NCBI GenBank assembly: GCA_020348885.1
Contig: CP070755.1
Span: 1,382,206 to 1,414,730 of the forward strand
Origin: Candidatus Coatesiibacteriota bacterium
Lineage (GTDB): Bacteria; RBG-13-66-14; B26-G2; WVWN01; G020348885
Reading direction: 5' to 3'
DNA: 32,525 nucleotides
Shown here: piece after piece, positions 15,265 through 24,146 of the stretch
Layout of the letters: each line of letters starts with the position of its first letter
Numbering within the stretch: position 1 is the stretch's first letter
Position numbers and translations under genes: made by a program
The notes under the pieces: model-generated
Told to the model about the DNA's origin: nothing
The model's database searches: none
The model's input: the letters and a program-made list of their open reading frames with translations, nothing else

Positions 15265-16011
15265 TTATTCCAGGAAATACCCGCCGACGCAGACGACGGC
15301 CCAGAGGCACTCGCCGCCGTCGGTCGGATACACGAGATACGCGTCCAGCTCCCGGTACAACTGAGGGCTCTCGTACGGCGGAAGCTGTTCGAGCATCGCT
15401 TTAACAACCGTTAAGCCGTTTAGATAATCCGTCCCCGCCCACGCTATCTCGGCGGCCGCCGGGTCGGCGATTATCTCATAACCCTCGTTGTACTGATGGT
15501 GAAGGCTCCCGGTTATCTCATCCAGGTCTATACGTCGTATCATATCGGCCGCGTCGGCCAGGTCCAGTCGCACGCGGGTTTCGTCTGCGGCGGGTTCTTC
15601 AACGGCTTCGGCCGAAAGCACGTCAAGCAGATACCCGTAGTGATAGACGTCGTCGGCGACGACGTTTCCGGTTATCTCGGCGACGGTTACCTCGTCGGGT
15701 TCGACCTCGAACCTGTTCAGGAAGAAACGTCTTTGTAAAGCGGGGTACTCTTCCAGAATATCGTTCTCGATACCCGGCGTTTTCGACACTTCCAGGACTA
15801 TTACGGAGCCCCCTTCGGTCCCGCCGGTATAGTATTTACCCTTTACCGAAACCATGTCGCCGATTCCGTACGCGTCGTCCTCGGTGCCGGTCAAAGTACG
15901 CCAAGGCGCTTCGCCGGCGAACCCGTAAACGGGGAACGTCGCTTCCCGGGCGCATCCGGCGCCCGCCAAAGCGGCGGCGATTACAGCGAGTACTACTACG
16001 CGAATCCTCAT
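15265..16011 (-). CDS. Hypothetical lipoprotein
   Basis: 248 residues from an ATG at 16011. A longer frame from 16248 exists, but its first 79 residues are out-of-frame argF sequence. The chosen start gives a clean lipoprotein signal (VVVLAVIAAALAGAGC) with the lipid-modified Cys at about residue 22. The start overlaps the original argF end as ATGA (16011-16008), a sign of translational coupling. The mature protein has a beta-rich segment (YGIGDMVSVKGKYYTGG) and acidic helices; it has no domain I recognise. It is the last gene of the operon-like run from 23709. No clear terminator follows. Confidence 0.75.
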   Translation of the reverse strand: MRIRVVVLAVIAAALAGAGCAREATFPVYGFAGEAPWRTLTGTEDDAYGIGDMVSVKGKYYTGGTEGGSVIVLEVSKTPGIENDILEEYPALQRRFFLNRFEVEPDEVTVAEITGNVVADDVYHYGYLLDVLSAEAVEEPAADETRVRLDLADAADMIRRIDLDEITGSLHHQYNEGYEIIADPAAAEIAWAGTDYLNGLTVVKAMLEQLPPYESPQLYRELDAYLVYPTDGGECLWAVVCVGGYFLE

Positions 16012-16946
16012 ATCAACACCGCCAATAACGCTTTCTGCGCGTGCAGCCGGTTCTCGGCTTCGTCGAATATCGCGATCTGGGGACAGCGCATTACTTCCTC
16101 GTCTATTTATTCGCCGTAGTGAGCGGGTAAACAGTGAAGCACTATCGCTTCGGGGTCGGCTTTCGCGAGCAAGTCCATCGTAATGGAATAACCTTTGAAG
16201 CGTTTCCGCCGCTCTTCGGCCTCGGCCTCCTCGCCCATGCTGGCCCATACGTCGGTGTAAAGTACGTCGGCGCCCTCGACCGCGGCGCCCACGTCCCGCG
16301 TCACTTCTATTTTCGAAGGACCGTACGTATCCGCCAACTCCCGGGCTTTCGATACTATCTCAGCGTCCGGTTCGTAACCCTCGGGACAGGCGACCGTCAC
16401 GTCCATCGCGAACATCGCCCCGCCGAGCATCAGGGAATGGGCCACGTTGTTGCCGTCTCCCACGTAAACTAGTTTCAATCCCGCCAGACGACCTTTACGC
16501 TCCCTTATCGTTTGTAGATCCGCGAGAACCTGGCAGGGGTGGGTCAGGTCGCTCAGCCCGTTGACGACCGGAACGCCGGCGTACTCGGCGAAGGTTTCGA
16601 CTATATGGTGGCCGAATACCCGTGCCATTATACCGTGGACGTAGCGTCCCAGCACCTCGGCCACGTCCTTCGGGTCCTCCCGTTTGCCGACGCCAACCTC
16701 GTCCGGCCCGAGGTAGAATGTGTTCCCGCCCAACTCCATAAAAGCGACGTCGAAGGACGACCGGGTCCGAAGCGACGGTTTTTGGAAAAGCAAAGCGAGG
16801 GTTTTCCCTTCGTGAGTATCCCTTACGACGCCCGACGAACGCTCACGCTTTAGTTCGTCGGCCAGGTCCAGAACCTAGGTAAGTTCCTGGGGCGTGAATT
16901 CGTCCAACCTCAGAAAAGACCTGCCTGCGAAACCGGAACTAGCCAT
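16008..16946 (-). pseudogene. argF: Ornithine carbamoyltransferase with two in-frame stop codons
   Basis: The frame from the ATG at 16946 (GGAGG about 11 bases upstream) to a TGA at 16008 has 312 codons, normal for the enzyme that makes citrulline from ornithine and carbamoyl phosphate. Key motifs are present: SLRTR (carbamoyl phosphate), DLTHPCQVLADL, DVWASMGEE and HCLPAH. Codon 24 is TAG (16877-16875, in QELT-stop-VLDLADELK) and a TAA lies at 16109-16107, right after HCLPAHYGE, before the expected IDEEV...FDEAENRLHAQKALL tail. There are no frameshifts. Each stop is one base from a likely sense codon (Gln/Glu; Glu). Either the gene was recently lost, the stops are read through, or the sequence has errors. 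The unbroken middle part is 16107-16793. Confidence 0.85.
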
Positions 16947-16988
16947 ACTTATTTTATCCTCCGTATCCTAAATCCTAGCCGGCCGCCG

Positions 16989-17846
16989 CTACTGCGAAGG
17001 ACCGACGGGAACGTAATCGAACTTGTCCTTCCCCCGGCCGACGATTTTCGCCACCGGGCATTCGGCGTCGTGGTAGAAGAAGACCATGTCGCCGCGTTTA
17101 GCCGCACTCCGCAATAAATACCGCTTCTCTTCCAGGGTCGTCAGCGGTAAAAGATCCACCGCCGCGATCCACGGCAGCCGGACATGAGACGTTACCGGCA
17201 ATATGTCTCCAGCGAAATACGCACGTCGCTTCTTCGAAGTTATACGGACGATCTGGTGAGCGGTAGTGTGCCCGCCCGTCACCCGGATTTGAACACCGGT
17301 CGTAACCCGGTAGTTACCTTCAAGTAGTTTGAACTGTCCCGCTTCTTTCACCGGGAGGAAGTCGTCGGGCCGGTAACCGGCCCGGGTACGTTCGTTGGGC
17401 CGCCTTGCTTCGTCCCATTCGGCGCGCTGGACCAGATGTAAAGCGTTTGGGAAAGTTATTTGTAGCAAGTCGTCCTCGTCCAACGTCGTAAGCCCGCCAG
17501 CGTGGTCGAAGTGAAGGTGCGTAAGTATAACGGTGTCCACGTCCTCCGGCTCCACGCCCCCGGCGGCCAACTCGTCAACCAACGAACTGTCGTACGTGAC
17601 GCCGTAGTTCTGCCGGACCTTTTCGCTCAGTTTGTTTCCGTACCCGCTGTCGACCAATATCGTATGTTTAGAAGTACGGATTAACAAAGGGTGCGTGGCC
17701 ATCGGAACCCTGTTATTCTCGTCGGGCGCCAAAGCGCCGGACCAGAGTTTCTTGGGGACGACGCCGAAAAGTACGCCGCCGTCCATATAATACGGCCCGG
17801 CTTCCAGAACCACCAACTCGAACGCGCCCAGTTCGTATTTATACAT
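16989..17846 (-). CDS. MBL-fold metallo-hydrolase
   Basis: 285 residues. The metallo-beta-lactamase signature H-x-H-x-D-H is present (THLHFDHAGG, His110 to His115), with a further GGHTTAHQ (second His site) and AGDILP (bridging Asp). The arrangement resembles the AHL-lactonase-like and general hydrolase branch (THPLLIRTSKHTILVDSGYG at the front), but the substrate is not deducible. A good ribosome site (GGAGG) lies 6 bases before the ATG. The start overlaps the end of rlmN by 8 bases, indicating coupling. It is intact, unlike its two neighbours rlmN and argF, and itself ends with TAG. Cytosolic. Confidence 0.88.
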   Translation of the reverse strand: MYKYELGAFELVVLEAGPYYMDGGVLFGVVPKKLWSGALAPDENNRVPMATHPLLIRTSKHTILVDSGYGNKLSEKVRQNYGVTYDSSLVDELAAGGVEPEDVDTVILTHLHFDHAGGLTTLDEDDLLQITFPNALHLVQRAEWDEARRPNERTRAGYRPDDFLPVKEAGQFKLLEGNYRVTTGVQIRVTGGHTTAHQIVRITSKKRRAYFAGDILPVTSHVRLPWIAAVDLLPLTTLEEKRYLLRSAAKRGDMVFFYHDAECPVAKIVGRGKDKFDYVPVGPSQ

Positions 17847-18903
17847 TCGTTTCCTCCTGCCCGACGCTTACGGAACGACGGGCGAGTTGGCCGCACGCGG
17901 CGGCTATATCGGCGCCCCGGTTCTCCCGGACGGTCAACGCCATCGGCGCGGCCGCGACCTCCGCCAGGAACGAATCGACAGTTTCTTCAGCCGGCGCGTC
18001 GTACGCACACCCGGGCCACGGATTGAATCGTATCACGTTAATCTTGCACGGTACCCGCCGGCTCAGCCTGACCAGAGCCCGGGCGTCCTCGACGGAATCG
18101 TTGGCGCCGCCGATAAGCACGTATTCCAGGGTAGGGCGCTTCTTCGTTCTCTTGTAATAATATAGCAGAGCTTCCACCAGTTCGTCCAGCGGGACTTTCT
18201 TCGCGGCCGGTATCAACTCATCCCGCACTTTCTGCCGGGCCGCGTTCAGAGAAACGGCCAGCTTCGCTTTCACGTCGTCGTCGGCAAACCGCCTTATACC
18301 GCCCGCGAGCCCGACCGTGGAGACGGTAATACGCCGGACCCCCTATCCCTGATAATCCTGAAGCAATCGAACCGCCGTAACGGTCGCGTCGTAGTTGTCG
18401 AGGGGTTCGCCCTGCCCCATCAATACCGCGTTGCGGACGTTCCGTTCCGGCCTCTCGCCGCGGATTATCGCGAACTGCGCCGCGATTTCATAAGCCGTTA
18501 GATTCCGCCGAAAGCCCAGAGACGCGGTAGCGCAAAACCGGCAACCGAACCGGCACCCCACCTGCGCGGAAATACAGACCGTATCGTGGTCTTCGCCGGG
18601 AAGATAAACCGCTTCGACAGCGAGGCCGTCGGCCAACTGAAATAGGTACTTGGTCGTACCGTCGGCCGCCGAAACGACCGTTTCCAATACTTCGGGACGC
18701 GGTATATAGTAAGCGGCCGCAAGGTAGTCTCGCACCCCCGCCGGGACATCGGTCATCTCGTCAAAGGACCCGGCGGCCCGGCCGTAGAGCCAGCGTCGAA
18801 CCTGCTCGAGCCGATAGTCGGGCTCCCCGAGACCTTTGAAAATGCCGCCTAACTCGGCGGGACTCAGTTCGGTAATGGGATATACGTTTTCGGCGGCGGA
18901 CAT
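17839..18903 (-). pseudogene. rlmN: RlmN radical-SAM methyltransferase with an in-frame TAG
   Basis: RlmN methylates A2503 of 23S rRNA and A37 of some tRNAs. The full frame is 354 codons, the normal size. The radical-SAM cluster C-x3-C-x2-C is intact (Cys117, Cys121, Cys124, in GCRFGCRFCATASLGF), as are VLMGQGEPLDNYD and the C-terminal ENRGADIAAACGQLA with the catalytic Cys. Codon 187 is TAG (18345-18343), between LLQDYQG and GVRRITVSTVGLAGG, inside the most conserved region. The two halves (18343-18903 and the part from 18273) are in the same frame. No frameshift is seen. As it stands the product would be inactive unless the stop is suppressed or is a sequence error. Its 3' end overlaps the MBL gene. 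Confidence 0.85.
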
Positions 18904-18913
18904 AAACCGGTAT

Positions 18914-19450
18914 TTACCTTATCTCGAGTATCTCTACCTCGTGGTTCGTATAGATATCTATATCCGCCGTTATATGAAGGGCCGTTCTAACGACTTCGGC
19001 CGACTCCAAATCGGTATGGGCGACTAGGGCACGGGCCGCCGCCAAAGCATACGGGCCGCCGGAACCCATCGCGATAATACCATCGTCCGGCTCTACCACG
19101 TCGCCGACCCCCGTAATCATCAACGAGTGTTCGGCGTCCACCGCAGCGATGACGGCCTCGAGTTGGCGAAGTATCTTATCCGTACGCCACTCACGGGCCA
19201 GTTCGACCGCTGCCCGCGGGAGGTTGGCCGGGTACTGCTTAAGTTTCTCCTCAAACTTTGAAAACAGCGTCAGCGCGTCCGCCGTGGCGCCCGCGAAACC
19301 GCAAAGCGCCTTACCGTCGAGCATCGTCCTGAGTTTGGCCGATTTCGCCTTCAGTACCGTTTCGCCGAAAGTAACTTGCCCGTCGGCGCCTATCGCGACG
19401 GAACCGCCGCGGCGGACCGACAAAACCGTAGTGCCATGTAACTTTTCCAC
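18914..19450 (-). CDS. hslV: HslV, proteasome-like protease subunit
   Basis: 178 residues from a GTG at 19450 behind GAGAGG. This start gives the usual very short propeptide (VEKLHG) before the catalytic N-terminal Thr (TTVLSVRRGG). An in-frame ATG at 19495 would overlap xerC and add 15 residues not typical of the family. Conserved blocks include VAIGADGQVTFG, KLRTMLDGKALCGFAG, MITGVGDVVEPDDGIIAMGSGG and YTNHEVEILEI. HslV forms the peptidase core of the HslUV ATP-dependent protease in the cytosol. The order xerC-hslV is shared with Firmicutes and others, but the expected next gene, hslU, is absent here; rlmN follows instead. Confidence 0.93.
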   Translation of the reverse strand: MEKLHGTTVLSVRRGGSVAIGADGQVTFGETVLKAKSAKLRTMLDGKALCGFAGATADALTLFSKFEEKLKQYPANLPRAAVELAREWRTDKILRQLEAVIAAVDAEHSLMITGVGDVVEPDDGIIAMGSGGPYALAAARALVAHTDLESAEVVRTALHITADIDIYTNHEVEILEIR

Positions 19451-19469
19451 GATTCCTCTCAACCTTTTC

Positions 19470-20429
19470 TTACCCGGCCTTTCGTTTCTTTTCATCCTGG
19501 GCGTGGGGATGGTATTTATCGTATACGTCGCGAAGACGTTTGGCGGTAACGTGGGTATATATAGCCGTCGTCGAGACGTTCGCGTGGCCGAGTAGTTCCT
19601 GTATCGCCCGGATATCGGCGCCGCCTTCGAGCATATGGGTCGCGTAGGTGTGGCGCCAGACGTGGGGCGTTATATCCGGCGCGGCACCTCCACATAGCTT
19701 GGCGACTATTCGTTGAACGCTTCTAGCGGTCAACGGGCCGCCGCGATGGTTCAGGAAAACACGCCGTTCCCCCGCCTTCGGTCGGAGTTTCTCCCGAGCC
19801 GCCAGATACGCGGAAAGCGCGGCGGTGGCGGTCTCGCCGACGGGCGCAAGCCGTTCCCGGCCACCCTTACCCACCACGTCCAGAAAGCCCCGCTTAAGAT
19901 GAACGCGCCCCGATTCCAAACCGGCCAACTCGGCGGCCCGAAGCCCGCAACCATAAAGCACCTCGAGTATCGCCAAATCGCGAAGGGCCAACGCCGCCGC
20001 CCGTTCCCTCGCCCTCTCGTTCTTATACCGCGAAAGGTCGGGGTTCGAAGCCCTCGAAACCGCCTCCTTTAATATCTCGCCCGCCTCGTCCTCGGTCAGA
20101 AACCGGGGGAGTTTCTTCTCGAAACGGGGCGTCGCCAAAGCGGCGGTCGGGTCGTCGCTTACCAACCCCTCGGCCGCAAGGTATTTATAGAATTGTTTCA
20201 CCGCCGAAGTCTTTCGCGCCAGGCTCCTACGCGATATCCCGCGCTCGGTTAAATAACCCAGAAAATGCCTGACCGCCAGGTAGTCGGCCGTTAAAACCGT
20301 CGCACCGGGCGCGTACTCCTCCAGGAAACTCGCGAACTGGGTCAGGTCGGTCCGGTAAGCGGCCGCGGTGTTGGCCGACAAGCCCCGGTTCCTTAAAAGG
20401 TAATCTATAAACTGCTCGATTTCCCCCAT
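19470..20429 (-). CDS. xerC: Tyrosine recombinase XerC
   Basis: 319 residues. The N-terminal SAM-like core-binding domain (about 1-90) starts with IEQFIDYLLRNRGLSANTAAAY. The catalytic domain has the full set: Arg164 (GCGLRAAELAGL), Lys188 (VVGKGGRER), His256 and Arg259 (HVWRHTYATH), His282 (LGHANVSTT) and the nucleophile Tyr291 (AIYTHV). Xer recombinases resolve chromosome dimers at dif. The position just before hslV supports XerC rather than XerD or an integrase, and no phage or cassette genes are near. A slightly long linker (about 122-146, rich in Arg and Glu) sits inside the catalytic domain. It starts 13 bases after the cyclase gene, hence the same transcript. Confidence 0.9.
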   Translation of the reverse strand: MGEIEQFIDYLLRNRGLSANTAAAYRTDLTQFASFLEEYAPGATVLTADYLAVRHFLGYLTERGISRRSLARKTSAVKQFYKYLAAEGLVSDDPTAALATPRFEKKLPRFLTEDEAGEILKEAVSRASNPDLSRYKNERARERAAALALRDLAILEVLYGCGLRAAELAGLESGRVHLKRGFLDVVGKGGRERLAPVGETATAALSAYLAAREKLRPKAGERRVFLNHRGGPLTARSVQRIVAKLCGGAAPDITPHVWRHTYATHMLEGGADIRAIQELLGHANVSTTAIYTHVTAKRLRDVYDKYHPHAQDEKKRKAG

Positions 20430-20442
20430 TAGAGAAAGGTCC

Positions 20443-23400
20443 TTAATCCAACCCTAGGTCCTCTTCGAGTTCCCTCGCGAGCGGTTCCGCGCCAAGCCGA
20501 TTGAATAACTTCACCGCTTGTGGCGCGTACACTTCCCAACGTTCGTCTTCCAGTTCATACAAAGCACGAGAGAGAACGCCGAGGCTCTCGGCCATATATC
20601 TGTAGTCGTCCTTTTTCTTGGCTTCCTTGAAGACTGCGACGGCGTTTTTACCCGCAGTATCGTAATCTCGTTTCGCGTAGAATAACTTCGCCTGTAATAA
20701 CCCTTTAACGTTATCACGGGCTACGCCGTCGGTTTTATCGAATTCAATAAACGACGAAAGAGCCCGTTCGGCCTCCCCCATCATCCCCAGGCCGATATAA
20801 CCTTCGGTAATCACCGGATACAGGTCCGCGTTCAACTCGCGCAGGTTCGGTTTGTCGAACTCGGGCGCCAACCGTTCGGCGCGTTTGGCCAACTCTTCGC
20901 CGGTCAAACCGACGGTCTTCAACTCGACTTCCAACTCGAATATTTTTACGGACCATACGTAACGTTCTCGTGCTTCAGCCAACGACGTACGCCCGAATCC
21001 CTCTATCATCTCGGAAGCTTCGTCGTAACGGCCCTGGGCTATTTTTATACTTATACCGGTAGCGAGGTTCGGGCCTTTAAGTTCGTCGAACCGGTACCTC
21101 CCGATTATATTATCGGCGTCACGATATACGCTATCGGATTCCTTCAAGTTCCCGACGCTGTAGTACATACCGCTGAGGTTCATCAAAGAAATAGCTTCGT
21201 TGTAACTATCGCCCGTTAGCTTCGAAAACCGCACAAGATCGGTCAGTATTTTTATACTCGCGTCGTAATCACCCTGGGCAGAACGGATTCCCGCCAGATT
21301 GTTAAGGACCATTACTACACCGTCGAGTTTATCGGTTTCTTTCCATAGTTTATACGATTCCTCAAACTCGGGCGCGGCTTCGTCGTAATTGTCGTTTACA
21401 CAATAAACGAAACCGGTAACGTTGTGGGCGTCCGCGGCCCCCAGTTTATCTCCCGTTTCGTCGAAAATATATTGGCACTTCTTAATATCCGCCAGGGCCG
21501 CGTCCGACCTGCCCGTCAAAGCCTCCACCCTCGCCAAGGCAAGAGTGGCGTGGGCGGATTCGTTATAGGCTTTGGCCCGGTTGTAGTACTCTATCGCCGT
21601 TATTAGGCAAGTCTCCGCTTCTTGCAACCGCTCCAGTCTTATCAACAACGCCCCTTGCGCGGTCAGGTAATCGCCTTTGCCTTTATCGTCAGTAACGAGG
21701 GACACGTCGTTGCGAAGCAGGGAAATCGCCCTTTCTATTTCCGGTCTTTTTCTTAGGACATCAACCAACTCCAACGTTATTTCGGCCTGTACATTGGTAA
21801 GCTTCTCTTCGATGCAAATCGTACGGGCTTGCTCGAAGAAGTACTTCGCCGCGTCCACGTCGAACGCCCTATAAGCAGCCGAACCGGCTCTCCGCAAATG
21901 GGCGACGGCTCGCTCCTTTTCACCTGCGTCTATATAATATTGAGCGATACGGCTCGAGCGTTCGGGTGTTTGTAGACCCTCCATAACCGATAACGCTTCC
22001 GCCGCCGCCAGGTTCACGGCGACCTGTTCCTTACGTACGACCATACCCAGTGCGATTTCCTGGTCCAACGCGTTCACGAACCGTAGACGGTCTTTCTCTA
22101 GTTCCAGGACGCCTTCCCGATATAAACGACCGAGAGCCTCGTCGAACTCGTTCTCGGTCAATCCGGCCACTTCGCGCAATAATTCGCCCTCGACGGTCTG
22201 GCCCAAGACGGAAGCTTTCTTTACGAGTACAGGCGCGGTTCCGCCGAGGTTATCGAGGCGCGCTTGTATCATACCGCGAACAGACAGCGGTATTTTCAAC
22301 TCCTCGATATTCACCTCGGCGGTCCGGGCCGATTTCGCGAGTTCGCACAGGTAATAAGCGTTTCCCGCTGCGAGCCCGACAGCTTTCTCAACGTACCCCG
22401 GTTTTTCGGACAACGAAGGCGCGCCCCCGACCAAGATTTTACGTGCGATATTATCGGTTAGCGGATCGACTTCTATCGTAACGCCGCACAATAAAGGTTC
22501 CTCGTCGCGGGCCACGACGATTACGGCTAAAGGTACGTCGTCCGAAACGTCCGTTAACAACCGAACAAGTTCCAACGACGATTCGTCCATCCATTGTGCG
22601 TTTTCTGTAACTATTATTAGCGGTTTCTCGACAGCTCTCTCGGTAATCCTTTTAACGACCAGATTAACCGCGATGTCCCTTTTTGTCTCCGGGTCTATGT
22701 TCACGAACGTATCCATGACCAACGGTTCGATTCCAAATACGTCGGCGATTAACGGCCACCAATCGTCGTCCGATGTTAAATCTATTATACTCACCTCGTT
22801 ATAATCGACATCGGCGGGCGTAAATAAACCGGATACGACGTCTCCCCACGCGGCGAACGGAGCTTTTCGCGTATAGGAATTGCCCTCAAGGACGATTATA
22901 TCGAAAACCCCCGGGTCGAATCCCGAAAGGACGGAGGCTACCAAAGCCGTTTTCCCGGCGCCGGCCGCCCCTACGACCGATACGGAAACGCTTTTACCCT
23001 CACGGACGTGTTCCAACGCCTCCGTCAGCTTCGTTACCTCGCCCGTCCTATCAATTAATTCGACGCGTCTTAAAACCTGCGGGACTTCCCTCACTCGCTT
23101 CGCCGCCCGGATTTTCCCGGAGAGGTCGCCGGGCCACGGTTCGTATTCTACACTGTCGGCGGTCAACTGATACGTGTTCTCGTCAACCAAGCACGAACCG
23201 GTTTCGCCGCCCTCTTCGATCTTTCTGGCGAGGTTCACTACTTCGCCCATAGCCGTGTAATCGTCGGCTGAACCAACGCCGCCGAGGCGAACGGCCCCGG
23301 TGGCGATACCCACGCGAAGACCCAATCGACGCCCGGTCCTGGACTCTATTTCATCGTTTACTGCGCCAAAACCGGCGAACATATCAAGGCCGGCCCGCAC

Positions 23401-23709
23401 GGCCATCTCCGGGTCCTTTTCGCGTCTGACGGGCGCGCCGAATAAAGCCATTAAGCCGTCGCCCAGGTATTTATCGACCGTCCCGCCGAAACGTGCCACC
23501 GACGCGTCCAACGCCGTCATACAAATCCCCGATAAATCTGCGAGTTCGTCCGGCGGTAATCCCTCGCTGAAATCGGTAAACCCCTCCAGGTCGGCGAACA
23601 ACACCGCCACGTCCTTTATTTCCTCGACACGCCGTTCGGCCGGCGTACCGCAGACCGGACAGAACGCTATGTCCGCCGCGAGTTCGGTTCCGCATTTAAC
23701 GCAATCCAT
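20443..23709 (-). CDS. Class III nucleotidyl cyclase - ATPase - TPR regulator
   Basis: 1088 residues, cytosolic. Domains in order: a zinc ribbon (Cys3, Cys6, Cys17, Cys20); a class III cyclase domain (about 30-190) with both metal Asp residues (Asp40 in LFADLEGFTD, Asp84 in YLGDGLMALFG); an AAA/STAND-type ATPase with Walker A GAAGAGKT (247-254) and a degenerate Walker B (IIVTENAQWMDESS); then TPR repeats to the end. In the cyclase, the catalytic Asn is present (Asn159), but the Arg expected four residues later is Lys163, with Arg162 just before it. Activity is therefore uncertain. This architecture is common in environmental bacteria, where partners or ligands are sensed by the ATPase-TPR part. 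It heads the operon to xerC. Confidence 0.88.
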   Translation of the reverse strand: MDCVKCGTELAADIAFCPVCGTPAERRVEEIKDVAVLFADLEGFTDFSEGLPPDELADLSGICMTALDASVARFGGTVDKYLGDGLMALFGAPVRREKDPEMAVRAGLDMFAGFGAVNDEIESRTGRRLGLRVGIATGAVRLGGVGSADDYTAMGEVVNLARKIEEGGETGSCLVDENTYQLTADSVEYEPWPGDLSGKIRAAKRVREVPQVLRRVELIDRTGEVTKLTEALEHVREGKSVSVSVVGAAGAGKTALVASVLSGFDPGVFDIIVLEGNSYTRKAPFAAWGDVVSGLFTPADVDYNEVSIIDLTSDDDWWPLIADVFGIEPLVMDTFVNIDPETKRDIAVNLVVKRITERAVEKPLIIVTENAQWMDESSLELVRLLTDVSDDVPLAVIVVARDEEPLLCGVTIEVDPLTDNIARKILVGGAPSLSEKPGYVEKAVGLAAGNAYYLCELAKSARTAEVNIEELKIPLSVRGMIQARLDNLGGTAPVLVKKASVLGQTVEGELLREVAGLTENEFDEALGRLYREGVLELEKDRLRFVNALDQEIALGMVVRKEQVAVNLAAAEALSVMEGLQTPERSSRIAQYYIDAGEKERAVAHLRRAGSAAYRAFDVDAAKYFFEQARTICIEEKLTNVQAEITLELVDVLRKRPEIERAISLLRNDVSLVTDDKGKGDYLTAQGALLIRLERLQEAETCLITAIEYYNRAKAYNESAHATLALARVEALTGRSDAALADIKKCQYIFDETGDKLGAADAHNVTGFVYCVNDNYDEAAPEFEESYKLWKETDKLDGVVMVLNNLAGIRSAQGDYDASIKILTDLVRFSKLTGDSYNEAISLMNLSGMYYSVGNLKESDSVYRDADNIIGRYRFDELKGPNLATGISIKIAQGRYDEASEMIEGFGRTSLAEARERYVWSVKIFELEVELKTVGLTGEELAKRAERLAPEFDKPNLRELNADLYPVITEGYIGLGMMGEAERALSSFIEFDKTDGVARDNVKGLLQAKLFYAKRDYDTAGKNAVAVFKEAKKKDDYRYMAESLGVLSRALYELEDERWEVYAPQAVKLFNRLGAEPLARELEEDLGLD

Positions 23710-23808
23710 AAACCATTATCCCGTTTCTTTAATCTCCCATTAACATTTAACCCTGGTTAACGACTCCTTCAGCTTGTTACTCGGTAAACAGTACCGGTGA
23801 GCCGCGTA

Positions 23809-23837
23809 AATATATGAGATACAGGGCGGATAGTCAA
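23809..23837 (-). promoter_or_regulatory. Promoter of the cyclase-xerC-hslV operon
   Basis: On the minus strand: TTGACT (23837-23832), 17 bases, TATATT (23814-23809). The start would lie near 23802, giving a leader of about 90 bases that contains the dyad TTAACC-CT-GGTTAA (23747-23760). Confidence 0.6.
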
Positions 23838-23921
23838 GGGAATAGGGCGAAGCCATACCTCAACCCCGCGACGCCACGCATATAAATACGTAAACGCCCT
23901 ACAGCCGAACGACGTTTTGGC

Positions 23922-23950
23922 TTGCCTTCTAACGCTATATCCCTTAATAA
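23922..23950 (+). promoter_or_regulatory. Putative promoter for the small gene at 23985
   Basis: TTGCCT (23922-23927), 17 bases, TAATAA (23945-23950); the ATG is 34 bases further on. Confidence 0.4.
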
Positions 23951-23984
23951 TTAAGATGCCGCGACTAAGGTCGAGTTAGTAGAA

Positions 23985-24146
23985 ATGAAGATTAAAAACC
24001 GAAAAACCTACACGTTCCGACTCGACGCCGAGATCGCCGAGCTGTTCGACAAATACTGCGCCGAAGCGGGCGCCTCGCCCCAAGCGGCTATAGAAGATCT
24101 GGTCGTTGAGATGGTCGAGGACTTTTATTTGAGCGTCGAGGATTAA
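23985..24146 (+). CDS. Small ribbon-helix-helix-like protein (53 aa)
   Basis: 53 residues. The order is a basic strand (KNRKTYTFRLDAE), a first helix (IAELFDKYCAEAG), a turn and a second helix (SPQAAIEDLVVEMVEDFYLS). This is the size and pattern of a CopG/Arc-type ribbon-helix-helix DNA-binding protein, where the strand pairs in a dimer and contacts DNA. No toxin partner is adjacent. Codon use is like that of the neighbours. There is no clear Shine-Dalgarno site. Its stop TAA shares four bases (TTAA, 24143-24146) with the stop of the convergent LptF/LptG gene. It is too short for standard length cut-offs, but the fold pattern and promoter support it. Target unknown. Confidence 0.65.
   Translation: MKIKNRKTYTFRLDAEIAELFDKYCAEAGASPQAAIEDLVVEMVEDFYLSVED

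Noticed and set aside
16012-16248. N-terminal extension of the lipoprotein gene
   Set aside because: The extension is argF sequence read in another frame and would bury the lipoprotein signal. The ATG at 16011 overlaps the argF end as ATGA.
16008-18903. Global reassignment of TAG (or TAA) to an amino acid
   Set aside because: Several intact genes here end with TAG (GNAT, MBL, LptF/LptG copy B) or TAA at the expected family length, so these codons do terminate translation.
19470-20429. Phage integrase or integron marker
   Set aside because: Position before hslV, XerC-like length and motifs, and no attachment site, phage or cassette genes nearby.
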